Shown here: one piece after another, positions 38,062 through 48,862 of the stretch | Numbering within the stretch: position 1 is the stretch's first letter | How the letters are laid out: the number at the start of each line of letters is the position of its first letter | Source of the DNA: Psychrosphaera haliotis | Lineage (GTDB): Bacteria; Pseudomonadota; Gammaproteobacteria; Enterobacterales; Alteromonadaceae | DNA: 64,000 nucleotides | Assembly (NCBI RefSeq): GCF_009728465.1 | Contig: NZ_WOCD01000003.1 | Span: 744,001-808,000, forward strand | Direction of reading: 5' to 3' | Translations under genes and position numbers: made by a program | The notes under the pieces: model-generated | Seen by the model: only the letters and a program-made list of their open reading frames with translations | The model's database searches: none | Told to the model about the DNA's origin: nothing

Positions 38062-38607
38062 TTACGATTCTGATTTGAAATCTTCGCCACTGTGTAACCA
38101 TGCAGCATGGTTTGGCGCTTTTTTAGTTCGTGCCCACTCGTCTAACATATCTGGAGCAACACGTTTTAATTCGTTTAACATACCCGGCTTGTCAGTATTC
38201 GCTGCTAACTCAATTCTGTGTCCGTTTGGATCAAAGAAGTAGATAGACTTAAAGATGGTATGGTCAGTTGGACCTAAAACGTCAACACCAGCCGCTTCTA
38301 AACGATCTTTTGCTTCAGTTAATTCGTCCATCGAGCCAACTTCAAATGCAATGTGCTGTACCCAAGCTGGAGTGTTTGTATCACGGCCCATTTCTGGTGC
38401 ATTTGGAATTTCGAAAAATGCTAATACGTTACCTTGACCTGCATCTAAAAACACATGCATATATGGATCTGGTTCGCCGGTAGAAGGGACTTTGTCTTCA
38501 GCAATGGCCAATTGAAAGTCCATATCTAATAGATCACGGTAAAACTCTACTGTTTCTTTTGCATCTTTACAGCGATATGCAACATGGTGAATTCGATTGA
38601 TTTTCAT
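38062..38607 (-). CDS. VOC-family metalloprotein of the homogentisate operon
   Basis: A 181-residue single-module vicinal-oxygen-chelate protein (glyoxalase I / type I extradiol dioxygenase superfamily). The presumed metal ligands are the His in IHHVAYRC, the His in VQHIAFEV and the Glu in GHRIELA. The C-terminal tail DEWARTKKAPNHAAWLHSG is unusual for a glyoxalase. It lies between hppD and the FAH gene, where hmgA or maiA would be expected, and neither is present. Glyoxalase-, dioxygenase- or isomerase-type chemistry on the pathway intermediate are all possible; the choice is not visible in sequence. A hairpin lies upstream. Confidence 0.85.
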   Translation of the reverse strand: MKINRIHHVAYRCKDAKETVEFYRDLLDMDFQLAIAEDKVPSTGEPDPYMHVFLDAGQGNVLAFFEIPNAPEMGRDTNTPAWVQHIAFEVGSMDELTEAKDRLEAAGVDVLGPTDHTIFKSIYFFDPNGHRIELAANTDKPGMLNELKRVAPDMLDEWARTKKAPNHAAWLHSGEDFKSES

Positions 38608-38629
38608 AATATTACCTTTTTGATGTAGG

Positions 38630-38651
38630 CGTGACTGTAACTACAGCCACG
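38630..38651 (-). other. Hairpin between hppD and the VOC gene
   Basis: On the reverse strand, CGTGGCTGT pairs with ACAGTCACG (one G-U pair) around a 4-nt loop in the 72-bp gap. There is no U-tract, so it may stabilise or process the mRNA rather than terminate it. Confidence 0.5.
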
Positions 38652-38679
38652 ATTACAAAACAGAGTATTTACGACGAAC

Positions 38680-39759
38680 TTATTTGTCGTCACCAATAAC
38701 GCCACGAGCAACTTGGTCACGTTCAATTGATTCAAATAGTGCTTTAAAGTTGCCTTCACCAAAACCGTCATCTTCTTTACGTTGAATAAATTCAAAGAAA
38801 ACAGGCCCTAATGCTGGAGCAGAGAAAATTTGAAGCAATAGACGAGGTTGACCACCTTCAGTAGTACCGTCTAATAAAATACCGCGCATTTTAAGTTCAT
38901 CAACTGGCTCGCCATGACCTGGTAAACGCTCTTCCAACATTTCGTAGTATGTTGCTGGAGGCGCAGTCATGAACTCAACACCTGAGGCTTTAAGTTTATC
39001 CCAACATGCTAATAAGTCATCACAAGAGAAGGCTATATGTTGGATGCCTTCACCGTTGTACTGCATTAAGAACTCTTCAATTTGACCACCACCACCGGCA
39101 GCTTCTTCGTTTAGAGGAATACGAATTTTACCGTCTGGCGCTGTCATCGCTTTAGATAACAAACCTGTGTATTCACCTTTAATATCAAAGTAGCGTATTT
39201 CGCGGAAGTTAAATAGATTTGAGTAATAGTCAGCCCAGTAACCCATGCGACCACGGTAAACATTGTGCGTTAAGTGATCTAACGTGTGGAAACCACAACC
39301 TTCTGGACGACGGTCAACACCTTCTAGCCATACAAAGTCGATGTCATAAATGCTTTCGCCATCTTTATAACGGTCGATAAGATATAAGTTAGCACCGCCA
39401 ATACCTTTGATTGCTGGTAAACGAAGTTCCATGTGACCAGTATCAACTTCTACTGGTTGCGCACCTTTACGTACGGCTTCTGAATGTGCAAATTGAGCGT
39501 CTTTAACACGGAACGCTAAACCACACGCTGAAGGACCATGCTCTTGTGCATAATAATCTGCGTGGCTGCCTTTTTCATAGTTTGTAATGAAGTTGATGTC
39601 GCCTTGACGCCATAATTCAACGTCTTTAGAACGGTGACGGGCAACTTTAGTAAAGCCCATTGACGAAAACATTGTTTCTAAAATGCCCTTCTCAGGTGCA
39701 CAGAATTCTACAAATTCAAAACCGTTCAACCCCATTGGGTTATCAAACAAGTCAGCCAT
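38680..39759 (-). CDS. hppD: 4-hydroxyphenylpyruvate dioxygenase
   Basis: Fe(II) enzyme converting 4-hydroxyphenylpyruvate to homogentisate in tyrosine degradation. 359 residues with two VOC modules. The iron ligands are the His in [10 protein letters not shown] (about 180), the His in [10 protein letters not shown] (about 260) and the Glu in FFEFIQRK (about 338). The C-terminal [16 protein letters not shown] is characteristic. First gene of the operon with the VOC and FAH genes. No TyrR or PhhR regulator gene is adjacent. Homogentisate can also be oxidised to brown pyomelanin if not degraded. Confidence 0.97.
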   Translation of the reverse strand: MADLFDNPMGLNGFEFVEFCAPEKGILETMFSSMGFTKVARHRSKDVELWRQGDINFITNYEKGSHADYYAQEHGPSACGLAFRVKDAQFAHSEAVRKGAQPVEVDTGHMELRLPAIKGIGGANLYLIDRYKDGESIYDIDFVWLEGVDRRPEGCGFHTLDHLTHNVYRGRMGYWADYYSNLFNFREIRYFDIKGEYTGLLSKAMTAPDGKIRIPLNEEAAGGGGQIEEFLMQYNGEGIQHIAFSCDDLLACWDKLKASGVEFMTAPPATYYEMLEERLPGHGEPVDELKMRGILLDGTTEGGQPRLLLQIFSAPALGPVFFEFIQRKEDDGFGEGNFKALFESIERDQVARGVIGDDK

Positions 39760-39917
39760 TACCTTCCCCTATATTCTTACAATTCTTTAATATTGTTATT
39801 AGTTTATTAAGGCTCAAAACGCCTATATATGTTGGGCATCAATATACCAAAAGATATGGGTTCCAAGAAAAGCTTTATCAATTGCTCGAGGGAAATAAGG
39901 GAAAGAAATCTTTACGC

Positions 39918-39944
39918 ATAAAAAAACGCAGACTAAGCTGCGTT
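39918..39944 (-). terminator. Terminator of lpxC
   Basis: On the reverse strand, AACGCAG pairs with CTGCGTT around a 6-nt loop, followed by seven T, about 30 bp after the lpxC stop. Confidence 0.9.
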
Positions 39945-39973
39945 CTAATTTGAATTTTTAATCACAAAGCGTT

Positions 39974-40885
39974 TTACGCCATTTGTGGAATCGCTGCGGT
40001 CACGCCTTCTGGTGCTTCTTCGCCAAAAGTTACGTATTCCCAACAATCTTGCTGCTTCATTAACTCAACCAATACTTTGTTGTTTAAGTCATGGCCAGAT
40101 TTGAATGCAACAAACTCAGCTAACAGCGGAGTACCTGTCATATATAAATCACCAACAGCATCAAGAATTTTGTGCTTCACAAACTCATCTTCATAACGAA
40201 GACCGTCTGGGTTTAATACTCTGTATTCATCTAAAACAATTGCGTTATCCATGTTTCCGCCTAGTGCTAGATTATTGTTACGTAGGTATTCAATATCTCG
40301 CATAAAGCCAAAAGTACGGGCACGACTAATTTGCTTTAGAAACGACTCAGCCGTAATGTCTAACTGAATTCGTTGCTTAGACTGTGTGATTGCAGGGTGA
40401 TCAAACTCAATTCTGAAATCAACTTTAAAACCATCATATGGACGTAACTCAGCCCATTTATCGCCTAAGTCAACACGAACAGGTTTAGTCACTTTAATGT
40501 AACGACGTAAGCTGTTTTGCTCAATCACTTCTGCTTGTTGCATCAAGTATATAAATGGTAATGAACTACCATCCATAATTGGGATCTCAGCTGCGTCTAC
40601 TTCAACAATTAAGTTATCAATTGCTAAACTAGCGATCGCCGCCATTAAATGCTCAGTGGTAGACAAGCGTTGGCCCGCATCATTAATTAAACACGTACAC
40701 ATTTGAGTATCGCCAACCAATTCAGGAGACGACTTAAACTCAGCTACAGGCGTAAGGTCGGTGCGCAGAAATACAATACCTGTATTTTCGGCAGCAGGAC
40801 GGAGAGTTAATGTAACCTTCTCACCTTTATGTAATCCAATCCCTGTTGATGTAACAGGTGATTTTATTGTACGTTGTTTAATCAT
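39974..40885 (-). CDS. lpxC: UDP-3-O-acyl-N-acetylglucosamine deacetylase LpxC
   Basis: Zinc amidase for the committed step of lipid A synthesis. 303 residues. The zinc and active-site pieces are visible: [12 protein letters not shown] (His about 79), IMDGSSLPF, and a later [12 protein letters not shown] (His and Asp about 238-242). The N-terminus [19 protein letters not shown] is typical. It follows ftsZ at the end of the dcw cluster as in E. coli, with its own promoter in the 90-bp gap. The C-terminal region relevant to FtsH control is a family feature, not analysed here. Confidence 0.98.
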   Translation of the reverse strand: MIKQRTIKSPVTSTGIGLHKGEKVTLTLRPAAENTGIVFLRTDLTPVAEFKSSPELVGDTQMCTCLINDAGQRLSTTEHLMAAIASLAIDNLIVEVDAAEIPIMDGSSLPFIYLMQQAEVIEQNSLRRYIKVTKPVRVDLGDKWAELRPYDGFKVDFRIEFDHPAITQSKQRIQLDITAESFLKQISRARTFGFMRDIEYLRNNNLALGGNMDNAIVLDEYRVLNPDGLRYEDEFVKHKILDAVGDLYMTGTPLLAEFVAFKSGHDLNNKVLVELMKQQDCWEYVTFGEEAPEGVTAAIPQMA

Positions 40886-40935
40886 ATTTACGTGATAAAC
40901 CTCTTATCTAATACCTAATCTAAAAAGCGGCGCAC

Positions 40936-40964
40936 ATTATACGACAGATCAGACCTCAGATCAA
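40936..40964 (-). promoter_or_regulatory. Sigma70 promoter of lpxC
   Basis: On the reverse strand, -35 TTGATC (40964-40959), 17-bp spacer and a perfect -10 TATAAT (40941-40936), about 51 bp before the lpxC ATG. Confidence 0.8.
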
Positions 40965-40975
40965 TAGTACACTTT

Positions 40976-42127
40976 TTAATCAGCTTGTTTTCTAAGAAAA
41001 GCAGGAATGTCAAAGATGCTTTCTGCTTCGTCTTTTTTCTCTTCTGGCTCTAATAATGCTTTTTGCTCAGGCATTGCCTGCGCTGCTGGCTTACTAGCTG
41101 TAACCGTCTGAGTATTACCTACTGCATGCGTCATTTGTGGCTGTTGTACCAATGAAATATCAGCACGCTTGTCACCGCCGATGCCAGTTGCTACTACAGT
41201 AACACGCAACTCTTCAGCCATGTCCATGTCAATTACAGCACCAACAACAACCGTTGCATTTTCAGATGCAAATGCTTTTACTGTGTTACCAACTGTTTCA
41301 AATTCTTCAATGCTGATATCCATACCGGCCGTGATATTAACTAAGATACCTTTGGCACCAGCAAGGTCAATATCTTCAAGTAATGGCGAGGCAATAGCCG
41401 CTTCTGCAGCTTCTTGCGCTCTATCAGGACCAGATGCAGTACCTGTACCCATCATAGCCGTGCCCATTTCAGACATCACTGTTTTTACGTCGGCGAAGTC
41501 AACATTGATCAATCCTGGACGAGTTATTAGCTCAGCAATACCCTGAACCGCACCTAATAGTACGTTGTTTGCTTCTTTAAAGGCGTCTAATAAACTAGTT
41601 TTAGGACCTAATACTTTTAACAGCTTGTCATTCGGAATAGTAATTAGTGAATCAACACTACGAGACAAGTCTTGAATACCGTGATCCGCAAAAGCTAAAC
41701 GCTTTTTACCTTCAAAGGCAAAAGGCTTAGTAACCACTGCTACGGTTAAAATACCTAAATCTTTAGCAACTTCAGCAACCACTGGAGCGGCACCTGTACC
41801 TGTACCACCACCCATGCCCGCTGCAATAAATACCATATCGGCACCTTGCATTGCCGCAGCAATATTTTCGCGATCTTCCAAAGCAGACTGTCGCCCTACT
41901 TCTGGGTTCGCGCCAGCACCTAAGCCTTTTGTTACTTCAGTACCAATTTGTAATGTTGTACCTGCAGCTGAATTACGTAATGCTTGCGCATCTGTATTCG
42001 CAGCAATAAAGTCAACACCTTCAATAGACTCTTTAACCATGTGGTCAACTGCGTTACCGCCACCACCGCCAACACCAAATACTTTGATGACTGCTTCTTC
42101 GTTATGATTATCCATTAACTCATACAT
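40976..42127 (-). CDS. ftsZ: Cell division protein FtsZ
   Basis: Tubulin-like GTPase forming the Z ring. The start is set by homology: [21 protein letters not shown] aligns with the E. coli N-terminus, and ATG 42127 lies 9 nt after GGAG; ATG 42133 (MTMYEL) is the alternative. The upstream open frame to 42268 overlaps ftsA and is not FtsZ. GTP-binding motifs [13 protein letters not shown] and [10 protein letters not shown] are intact, as is the T7 loop. The C-terminal tail ends [11 protein letters not shown], the conserved FtsA/ZipA-binding peptide. 25 bp after ftsA. Confidence 0.98.
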   Translation of the reverse strand: MYELMDNHNEEAVIKVFGVGGGGGNAVDHMVKESIEGVDFIAANTDAQALRNSAAGTTLQIGTEVTKGLGAGANPEVGRQSALEDRENIAAAMQGADMVFIAAGMGGGTGTGAAPVVAEVAKDLGILTVAVVTKPFAFEGKKRLAFADHGIQDLSRSVDSLITIPNDKLLKVLGPKTSLLDAFKEANNVLLGAVQGIAELITRPGLINVDFADVKTVMSEMGTAMMGTGTASGPDRAQEAAEAAIASPLLEDIDLAGAKGILVNITAGMDISIEEFETVGNTVKAFASENATVVVGAVIDMDMAEELRVTVVATGIGGDKRADISLVQQPQMTHAVGNTQTVTASKPAAQAMPEQKALLEPEEKKDEAESIFDIPAFLRKQAD

Positions 42128-42152
42128 TGTCATTCTCTCCGTCTTTAAATTC

Positions 42153-43382
42153 TTAAAATTCGCCTTTGAACCAACTTGCAATCCGCTGCCACCAATCTTG
42201 CGGTTTTTCGTCCTCGTTTGTTTGTTGCTTTTCCATTCCATATAACAACAAACCAACCGCCGTAGCATAGCTTGGGTCTTGCACGTACTCAGTTAGTCCT
42301 TTGACGCCAATTGGCGTTCCAATTCGAACTGGCATTTGAAAAATTTGCTCTGCGTAGTCAACAGCACCGGTCATTTTGGCCGTACCACCTGTTAAAACTA
42401 TGCCTGCAGCAATTTGCTCTTCTAAACCAGATTTTCGAATCTCATCCAAAATCAATTCGTATATTTCTTGATAACGAGGCTCTATAACCTCGGCTAATGT
42501 GTGGCGCGACATAATTCTTGCAGGTCGACCTCCAACACTAGGTACTTCAATATTGTCTTCTGAACTGGCTAGGTTTTTATAAGCCACTCCATACTTCACT
42601 TTTATATCTTCTGCATGTCCTATTGGCGTGCGGAAAATCTTAGCGATATCATTTGTTACTTGGTTACCAGCAACAGGTAACACTGCTGAATGGCGAATTG
42701 CACCATTTGCATAAATAGCGATATCTAGTGTACCGCCACCCATATCAACAACACAAACACCTAACTCTTTTTCATCTTCTGTTAATACTGCATAACTTGA
42801 GGCTAACGCACTAAAAATCAATTGATCTTCTTTCAATTCGCAGCGTTCTACACACTTAACAATGTTTTTGGCCATATCATTTGAACAAGTCACAATATGA
42901 ACTTTAGCTTCCATACGTACGCCAGACATGCCAATTGGGCTTTTAATGCCCTCTTGCATATCAACCGAAAACTCTTGTGGCATAACGTGCAACATTTTGC
43001 GTTCAGCTGCCATTGGTACAGCTTTAGCAGCATGTATTACATTTTCAACATCTTCAGCGGTTACTTCAGAGTCATGAATTGGCACCATACCACTCTCGTT
43101 TTGACACGAAATGTGCTTACCGCTGATTGCTAAGTAAACTGAAGATATTCTACAGTCTGCCATTAGCTCAGCTTCATTAATTGCGTTTTGAACAGAGCCG
43201 ATAACGAGGTTTAAGTCGTTCACACCGCCTTTGTCCATACCATGGCTTACATGGTGACCAACCCCAACAATACTAATTTGTTGGTCTGGCGTTATTTCAC
43301 CAACCACAGCAGATACCTTTGAAGTACCGACATCAAGGCCTACTATTAAATTTCTGTCATTGGCTTTCGCACTTGAACTCAT
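42153..43382 (-). CDS. ftsA: Cell division protein FtsA
   Basis: Actin-like protein that tethers FtsZ filaments to the inner membrane. 409 residues. The phosphate-binding motif [18 protein letters not shown] is N-terminal, the second is [14 protein letters not shown] (about 205). The C-terminal amphipathic helix [13 protein letters not shown] is the membrane anchor. It lies 18 bp after ftsQ. Normal length and motif content. Confidence 0.97.
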   Translation of the reverse strand: MSSSAKANDRNLIVGLDVGTSKVSAVVGEITPDQQISIVGVGHHVSHGMDKGGVNDLNLVIGSVQNAINEAELMADCRISSVYLAISGKHISCQNESGMVPIHDSEVTAEDVENVIHAAKAVPMAAERKMLHVMPQEFSVDMQEGIKSPIGMSGVRMEAKVHIVTCSNDMAKNIVKCVERCELKEDQLIFSALASSYAVLTEDEKELGVCVVDMGGGTLDIAIYANGAIRHSAVLPVAGNQVTNDIAKIFRTPIGHAEDIKVKYGVAYKNLASSEDNIEVPSVGGRPARIMSRHTLAEVIEPRYQEIYELILDEIRKSGLEEQIAAGIVLTGGTAKMTGAVDYAEQIFQMPVRIGTPIGVKGLTEYVQDPSYATAVGLLLYGMEKQQTNEDEKPQDWWQRIASWFKGEF

Positions 43383-43400
43383 ATTATCCGCTTATCGCAC

Positions 43401-44150
43401 TTAGCTTTCGTTATTATTGTTATCCCGCCAAGACACGGCCAAGCCTATGTCGTAGCGTAAATCCACACGAGCGATTTCCTTACCGCTATAGTCAGACAAA
43501 AGAGGGTACAAATCAACAAATCGTTGTACCCGTTTCATCTTTTCAGAGCGTCCCAAGTTTAGATGGATACTTCGCTCTAACCAGATCTGCCATGCATATC
43601 GCTCTGACAGTACTAGTTCACTTATTTTAAACTGGTGCAAATCCAATAAATGTTGCATTTGCACATAACCTTTTAATACATCTTTTTCATTGCCTTCTGG
43701 GCCATATAGTCTTGGCAAGCTCTTTGGTACTTCAACGCCATCGGCATAAAATACATCACCAAACTTATTTAACAGAAGGTCATTGTTCCAAACTGCATAT
43801 ACATCTTGCTCAACCACAAAAACGTGGATTTTCCTTGGCCATTCTTTACGAATCGACACACCGTAAACCCATGGGTTTTCTTCAAGCTTGTACTGCAACT
43901 TCGCAACATCCAGGGTAAAAAAACTACCGTCTAACTGCTGCGTAATTTTATTCTCTAATTCATCACGGTTTATATACGATAACTGCCCGTGAATCACGAC
44001 TTCATTAATAGGTACGTCATTTTTGTTCTGTGCCCATTTGAACAGGCTATTATAACCCCATACAAACAATAAAATAACCGTTAAAAAGAAAACAAATCCA
44101 ACTAAAAAGCTCGATTTTTGCCACTTTCTAACGGACTTTGTTTTCACCAC
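43401..44150 (-). CDS. ftsQ: Cell division protein FtsQ
   Basis: Bitopic inner-membrane protein of the FtsQLB complex. 249 residues: a short cytoplasmic basic tail, one membrane helix (about 13-33, SSFLVGFVFFLTVILLFVW), a POTRA domain (about 47-115, INEVVIHGQLSYINRDEL) and a C-terminal beta domain. The start is a GTG whose first base overlaps the ddlB TAG (TAGTG), suggesting translational coupling. Confidence 0.94.
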   Translation of the reverse strand: MVKTKSVRKWQKSSFLVGFVFFLTVILLFVWGYNSLFKWAQNKNDVPINEVVIHGQLSYINRDELENKITQQLDGSFFTLDVAKLQYKLEENPWVYGVSIRKEWPRKIHVFVVEQDVYAVWNNDLLLNKFGDVFYADGVEVPKSLPRLYGPEGNEKDVLKGYVQMQHLLDLHQFKISELVLSERYAWQIWLERSIHLNLGRSEKMKRVQRFVDLYPLLSDYSGKEIARVDLRYDIGLAVSWRDNNNNES

Positions 44151-45109
44151 TAGATTCCCGTCTCTTTTACAGCAATTTCAGGCGCTAAAGTTTGCGACAA
44201 AATAGTCATAACTAAGTCATTAAATGACATGCCATGTTGCGCTGCAGACTTAGGGACAAGCGATGATGTTGTCATTCCTGGTACTGTATTTATTTCTAAA
44301 AGGTACGGTTGTTCATTCTCATCCAGTAAAAAATCCACTCTTCCCCAACAGGTTGCACCTACTAGTTCAAATGCTTCGACGGCCAGCTCTTGAATACGAG
44401 CCGTTAATTCGCCATTCAGCGGTGCTGGGCATAAATATTCCGTGTTTGTACTTTTATACTTCGCTTCGTAGTCATAAAACTCATTTGGCGTACGCATTTC
44501 TATTAACGGCATAGCTTGTCCGTCAACGATAGTAGCGGTAATCTCTCGGCCAACTACCCATTGCTCTACCAATACTTCGTTATCAAATTTAAAGGCGGTT
44601 TCAATCGCTTTGTTCAATTCTTCTGGCGTACTCGCTTGAGACATTCCAATACTTGAACCTTCATTAGCTGGCTTAACCATCACTCTTCCAGACAAACTGT
44701 CTAAAATTGCTTTACTGTCAAAATGCTTACCTTTCTTAACAACCGCAAATGGAGCTGACGGTAAGTCAGCACCTTTAAACAAATATTTACTTCTAACCTT
44801 GTCCATTGCAAAAGCTGACCCTTGAGGTCCAGAGCCGGTAAACGGCAAGCCCATTAACTTTAATGCACCTTGTAAACTTCCATCTTCCCCACCGCGACCG
44901 TGAAGAACAATAAATACACGGTCAAAGTCTTTATTTATTAAGTCGTCAAGATAGTCAAATTTTGGGTCAAAACCATGTGCATCAACACCAACTTCTTCAA
45001 GTGCTGCTAATACCGCTTTACCCGAATTCATAGAGACTTCACGCTCTGCAGATGTACCACCGAACATAACCGCTACTTTTCCAAACTTGGCTACGTCTAC
45101 TGACTTCAT
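44150..45109 (-). CDS. ddlB: D-alanine--D-alanine ligase
   Basis: ATP-grasp enzyme making D-Ala-D-Ala for peptidoglycan precursors. The start is ATG 45109 ([18 protein letters not shown]), which overlaps the murC TGA as ATGA. The longer frame from 45151 reads back into murC. At 319 residues it matches the family. Motifs: [37 protein letters not shown] and [12 protein letters not shown]. Confidence 0.97.
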   Translation of the reverse strand: MKSVDVAKFGKVAVMFGGTSAEREVSMNSGKAVLAALEEVGVDAHGFDPKFDYLDDLINKDFDRVFIVLHGRGGEDGSLQGALKLMGLPFTGSGPQGSAFAMDKVRSKYLFKGADLPSAPFAVVKKGKHFDSKAILDSLSGRVMVKPANEGSSIGMSQASTPEELNKAIETAFKFDNEVLVEQWVVGREITATIVDGQAMPLIEMRTPNEFYDYEAKYKSTNTEYLCPAPLNGELTARIQELAVEAFELVGATCWGRVDFLLDENEQPYLLEINTVPGMTTSSLVPKSAAQHGMSFNDLVMTILSQTLAPEIAVKETGI

Positions 45110-46551
45110 AGTTCGGTTACCTTCAGAAGGTTCTCTACTTTCATGTCGCATTCAATTAACGTTTTAATCACCGAGTTAATATTACCAGCGCCTTGAGTAA
45201 TAACGACATCACCATCTTGGATAACGTGCGCTAACTGACTAGGCAACTGTTCTGGCTTAGCCACAAAAATTGGATCTATCACGTTTCGCTGTCTTATAGA
45301 CTGGGCTAAGCTACGACCATCCGCTCCGGCAATTGGCTTTTCGCCCGCAGAATAAACTTCAAGCAATAACAAGCAGTCAACCTTTGATAAAACATGTGTA
45401 AAGTCGTCGTATAAGTCACGAGTACGGCTGTAACGATGAGGCTGATAACACATAACAATGCGTTTTTCTGGCCAGGCAGCTCTTACTGCATCTATCGTGG
45501 CTGCAACTTCAGTTGGATGATGACCATAATCATCCATCAATTTGACGTTACCTTTGCCAGTTTCAAAGTCACCATATTGTTGGAAACGTCGGCCGATACC
45601 TTCAAATTTTTCAAGTGCACTTATTATGTACTTGTCTTCAATGCCTTCTTCATATGAAACAGCAACGGCTGCCGTTGCATTTAATGCATTGTGTCGCCCA
45701 GGCAGGTTTAAAGATAATTTTAATGACTTTTCATTGTGAACAACGGTAAATGTGGTTCTAGTTTCGTTTTGCTCAAAGTCACTGATGACATAGTCGTTAT
45801 GCGCTTCAAAACCATAGGTAACCACTCTTCTACCTAAGTCTTTAGCTAGTTTTAATACTACGGGATCGTCACCACACATTGTTGCTAAACCGTAAAAAGG
45901 CAGGTTATGAAGGAAATCAACGTAGGTACGCTTCATTTGTTCAAAGTCACCACCATAAGTTTCCATATGGTCTGCTTCGATATTTGTTACCACCGATATA
46001 AGAGGCTGCAAATGCAGGAACGACGCATCGCTCTCGTCGGCTTCAGCTATTAAATATCTGCTTTTGCCTAACCTAGCGTTAGTACCCGCACTATTTAGTA
46101 AGCCACCAATAATAAATGTTGGGTCAAGCTGTGCTTCGGCAAAAATGCTGGCAATAAGACTTGTCGTTGTTGTTTTACCGTGTGTACCGGCAATGGCGAT
46201 ACCAAATCTGAATCGCATTAGCTCGGCTAACATTTCAGCGCGGCGAACAATCGGGATACGTTTTTCTCGTGCGGTGATAATCTCTACATTCGTTTCATCA
46301 ATGGCACTTGAGACAACAACAACACTTGCATTTTCAACACTTTCTTTAACATGGCCAATGGTAATAGTGGCGCCTAAACCTTTGAGTCGCTGCACCACTG
46401 CATTTTCATTTATGTCAGAGCCAGTAACTTTATAACCTTCGTTAAGCAAAACCTCGGCGATGCCACCCATGCCTGCTCCACCTATACCAATAAAATGTAA
46501 GGTTTGCATGCGGCGCATCGCTGGGTTAACTATATTGTCTTGAATACTCAC
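45106..46551 (-). CDS. murC: UDP-N-acetylmuramate--L-alanine ligase MurC
   Basis: Adds L-alanine to UDP-MurNAc, the first peptide step. 481 residues. The UDP-binding [12 protein letters not shown] and P-loop [12 protein letters not shown] (about 120) are present, with a C-terminal Mur ligase domain. The start is GTG directly after the murG TAA (no gap). The [11 protein letters not shown] context agrees with the E. coli protein. It ends in an ATGA overlap with ddlB. Confidence 0.97.
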   Translation of the reverse strand: MSIQDNIVNPAMRRMQTLHFIGIGGAGMGGIAEVLLNEGYKVTGSDINENAVVQRLKGLGATITIGHVKESVENASVVVVSSAIDETNVEIITAREKRIPIVRRAEMLAELMRFRFGIAIAGTHGKTTTTSLIASIFAEAQLDPTFIIGGLLNSAGTNARLGKSRYLIAEADESDASFLHLQPLISVVTNIEADHMETYGGDFEQMKRTYVDFLHNLPFYGLATMCGDDPVVLKLAKDLGRRVVTYGFEAHNDYVISDFEQNETRTTFTVVHNEKSLKLSLNLPGRHNALNATAAVAVSYEEGIEDKYIISALEKFEGIGRRFQQYGDFETGKGNVKLMDDYGHHPTEVAATIDAVRAAWPEKRIVMCYQPHRYSRTRDLYDDFTHVLSKVDCLLLLEVYSAGEKPIAGADGRSLAQSIRQRNVIDPIFVAKPEQLPSQLAHVIQDGDVVITQGAGNINSVIKTLIECDMKVENLLKVTEL

Positions 46552-47652
46552 TTACTTTCTTCCAATAGCTTGGCACAAACTTAACATGCGGTCAGTTGTA
46601 CTTAAATTTGCATTTTGCCCTGCGCGTTGCTGCATCTCTGATATCAAAGTAGGCGCATGTAATAATTCTCGCAGCACCGCAGGCATTTCTGTATCTAGTT
46701 CTTTTTGATCAATTAACCTTGCCGCATCAACTGAAACAAGCCAGTTTGCGTTTGCAGTTTGATGATCATCCACAGCATATGGCAATGGAACGAAAATCGC
46801 CGCATTACCCGACGCAGCCACTTCTGAAACCGTAAGAGCTCCAGCTCGACAAATTACAATGTCAGCCCAAGCATAAGCATCTTTCATATCGTCAATAAAA
46901 TCTGAGATTACTAACTGCTCTTCCGCAAAACCGGCATTTCGATATCCGCGGCTCACCTCATCGGTGTTGTTTTTACCAGCTTGGTGTCGAACTTTTATCG
47001 ACGCTTCATCAGCAATAAAATGCGCCAACAAACCAGGCAATTTTTGATTAAAAACTCTAGCGCCTAGACTACCACCAATCACTAAAATATGTTTCGCCGA
47101 TTGTGCGTTAATCAACCGTTTAGGCAATTTATTTAGGCTACTTATTTCGTCTCGAACTGGGTTACCAATTACTTCAAACTTTTCGCTATTAGAAACAGGT
47201 TTCGACAACGGAAAAGCTAATAGTGTTTTTAACGCTATTTTACTTAAATAACGATTTGTCATGCCCATGACCGCATTTTGCTCATGAAGCAACAATGGTA
47301 TGCCCAATGACTTTGCTGCAATGCCACCGGGACCAGATGCGTAACCGCCAAAACCCACAACAATATCTGGTTTTAACTCAGCCAATATTTTTCTTGCTTG
47401 CAAAAAAGCGTTTAACAGCATGAATGGCATAGACAAGAGTCGCTTTATACCGTTACCGCGAACACCTTTAACATCAATAAAGTTAATATCAATATTATGT
47501 TTAGGAACAATATCGGCTTCCATTCTATCGGCCGTACCAATCCAGCTTACTTGCCAGCCTTTAGCTTTAAGTGCATTTGCCAAAGCGATACCAGGGAATA
47601 TATGTCCACCAGTGCCGCCAGCCATAATTAAGGCTTTAGGTGATGTGTTCAT
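46552..47652 (-). CDS. murG: UDP-GlcNAc--MurNAc-pentapeptide transferase MurG
   Basis: Peripheral inner-membrane glycosyltransferase converting lipid I to lipid II. The start is ATG 47652 (MNTSPKALIMAGGTGG), 8 nt after AAGG; GTG 47661 is the alternative. Family motifs MAGGTGGHIFPG, GGYASGPGG and LLHEQNAVMG are N-terminal, and RAGALTVSE C-terminal. It overlaps the ftsW end by 17 bp. Confidence 0.97.
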   Translation of the reverse strand: MNTSPKALIMAGGTGGHIFPGIALANALKAKGWQVSWIGTADRMEADIVPKHNIDINFIDVKGVRGNGIKRLLSMPFMLLNAFLQARKILAELKPDIVVGFGGYASGPGGIAAKSLGIPLLLHEQNAVMGMTNRYLSKIALKTLLAFPLSKPVSNSEKFEVIGNPVRDEISSLNKLPKRLINAQSAKHILVIGGSLGARVFNQKLPGLLAHFIADEASIKVRHQAGKNNTDEVSRGYRNAGFAEEQLVISDFIDDMKDAYAWADIVICRAGALTVSEVAASGNAAIFVPLPYAVDDHQTANANWLVSVDAARLIDQKELDTEMPAVLRELLHAPTLISEMQQRAGQNANLSTTDRMLSLCQAIGRK

Positions 47653-48862
47653 AATCGGCACCTTCTTCTGATATAACTTCTAATTCAACGTCTTCTTTTT
47701 GGCGCAGTTCGTAGTCAATACGAAGCACAACCGCCATGGCTATACTAAATAATATGAGGCTACTACCGCCGTAGGAAATAAAAGGTAATGTTAAACCCTT
47801 TGTTGGCAGCAGCCCGGTGCTTGCACCAATATTAACAAATACCTGAAAAGCGACCCAAATGCCGATAGCATATGCAAAGTAACCGTTGTAGTGCTCTTCT
47901 TTTTCCATGGCTTTTGAGCCGATACGAAGAATTCTATGAACTAACACACCAAGTACAACAACAAGAATCGACAGGCCAACAAAACCTAATTCTTCAGCAA
48001 TAACAGCGGCAATAAAGTCAGTGTGTGCCTCAGGTAAGTAATCAAGTTTTTGAATTGAATTCCCTAATCCTAAACCAGCCCAGTCACCTCGACCATAAGC
48101 CATTAATGACTGTGTTAACTGATAGCCTGAGCCAAATGGGTCAGCCCAAGGATCTAAAAATGAAGTTACCCGACGTAAACGATAAGGTTCTAATAAGATC
48201 AAGCTAACTACGGCCATCAAACCTGAACCTATAAGTGCGATAAACTGCCAGATTCTAGCTCCAGCTAAAAATAGCAACGCCATGGTTGTTACAAACATAA
48301 CAATAACAGTACCTAAATCAGGCTGTTGTAGAAGTAGTACCGCTAAAACAGTAAACACACCCAGTGGTTTCAAAAAGCCTTTAAAATTTTCAAGCAGCTG
48401 CTCATGTTGCCTAACCATGTAACCAGCTAAAAATGCGAAGAAAAATAACTTTGCGACTTCCGCCGCTTGCAGATTAAAAATACCGAGAGGCAACCATCGA
48501 CGACTACCATTCACCGTATTACCAACCAGTAAAACGAGTATCAACAGAACAATAGCCACTAACAACAAATGCATATTGTACTTGCGCCACCACTCCATCC
48601 TAAACATGAAAACCACAGTCATAGAAATCAATGAGATCGCAATAAAAACAGCGTGCTTGATAGAAATGTAATACTCATTGTTATAAAGCTTTTCGGCAAC
48701 GGGCATAGACGCTGACGTCACCATAATCCAACCAAAGCACATTAAACACAATGTCATCAATAGTAAAAAACGGTCATAAAATTGAGGCTCTAAAACCTGC
48801 TCTTCTTTGGTTTTATGACGGGCTAAATTAACTAATCCAAATCCTATTTTATTCATGGCCAT
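47636..48862 (-). CDS. ftsW: Septal peptidoglycan polymerase FtsW (SEDS)
   Basis: SEDS glycosyltransferase that works with FtsI at the septum. About ten membrane helices in 408 residues. The catalytic-site LPEAHTDFIAAVIAEELG and the later TGLLPTKGLTLPFISYGGSS are diagnostic. ATG 48862 (MAMNKIGFG) overlaps the murD end by 14 bp; ATG 48856 is an alternative. The open frame runs upstream into murD, but the extra residues there are an antisense-free reading of murD DNA in another frame. Confidence 0.95.
   Translation of the reverse strand: MAMNKIGFGLVNLARHKTKEEQVLEPQFYDRFLLLMTLCLMCFGWIMVTSASMPVAEKLYNNEYYISIKHAVFIAISLISMTVVFMFRMEWWRKYNMHLLLVAIVLLILVLLVGNTVNGSRRWLPLGIFNLQAAEVAKLFFFAFLAGYMVRQHEQLLENFKGFLKPLGVFTVLAVLLLQQPDLGTVIVMFVTTMALLFLAGARIWQFIALIGSGLMAVVSLILLEPYRLRRVTSFLDPWADPFGSGYQLTQSLMAYGRGDWAGLGLGNSIQKLDYLPEAHTDFIAAVIAEELGFVGLSILVVVLGVLVHRILRIGSKAMEKEEHYNGYFAYAIGIWVAFQVFVNIGASTGLLPTKGLTLPFISYGGSSLILFSIAMAVVLRIDYELRQKEDVELEVISEEGADYEHIT

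Noticed and set aside
41169-41546. 125-residue plus-strand open frame inside ftsZ
   Set aside because: Shadow frame; Ala/Ser/Pro-rich translation expected from reverse-reading conserved ftsZ codons.
42128-42268. N-terminal extension of FtsZ by 47 residues
   Set aside because: Reads ftsA DNA in another frame and is absent from FtsZ families; ribosome-binding site and alignment favour ATG 42127.
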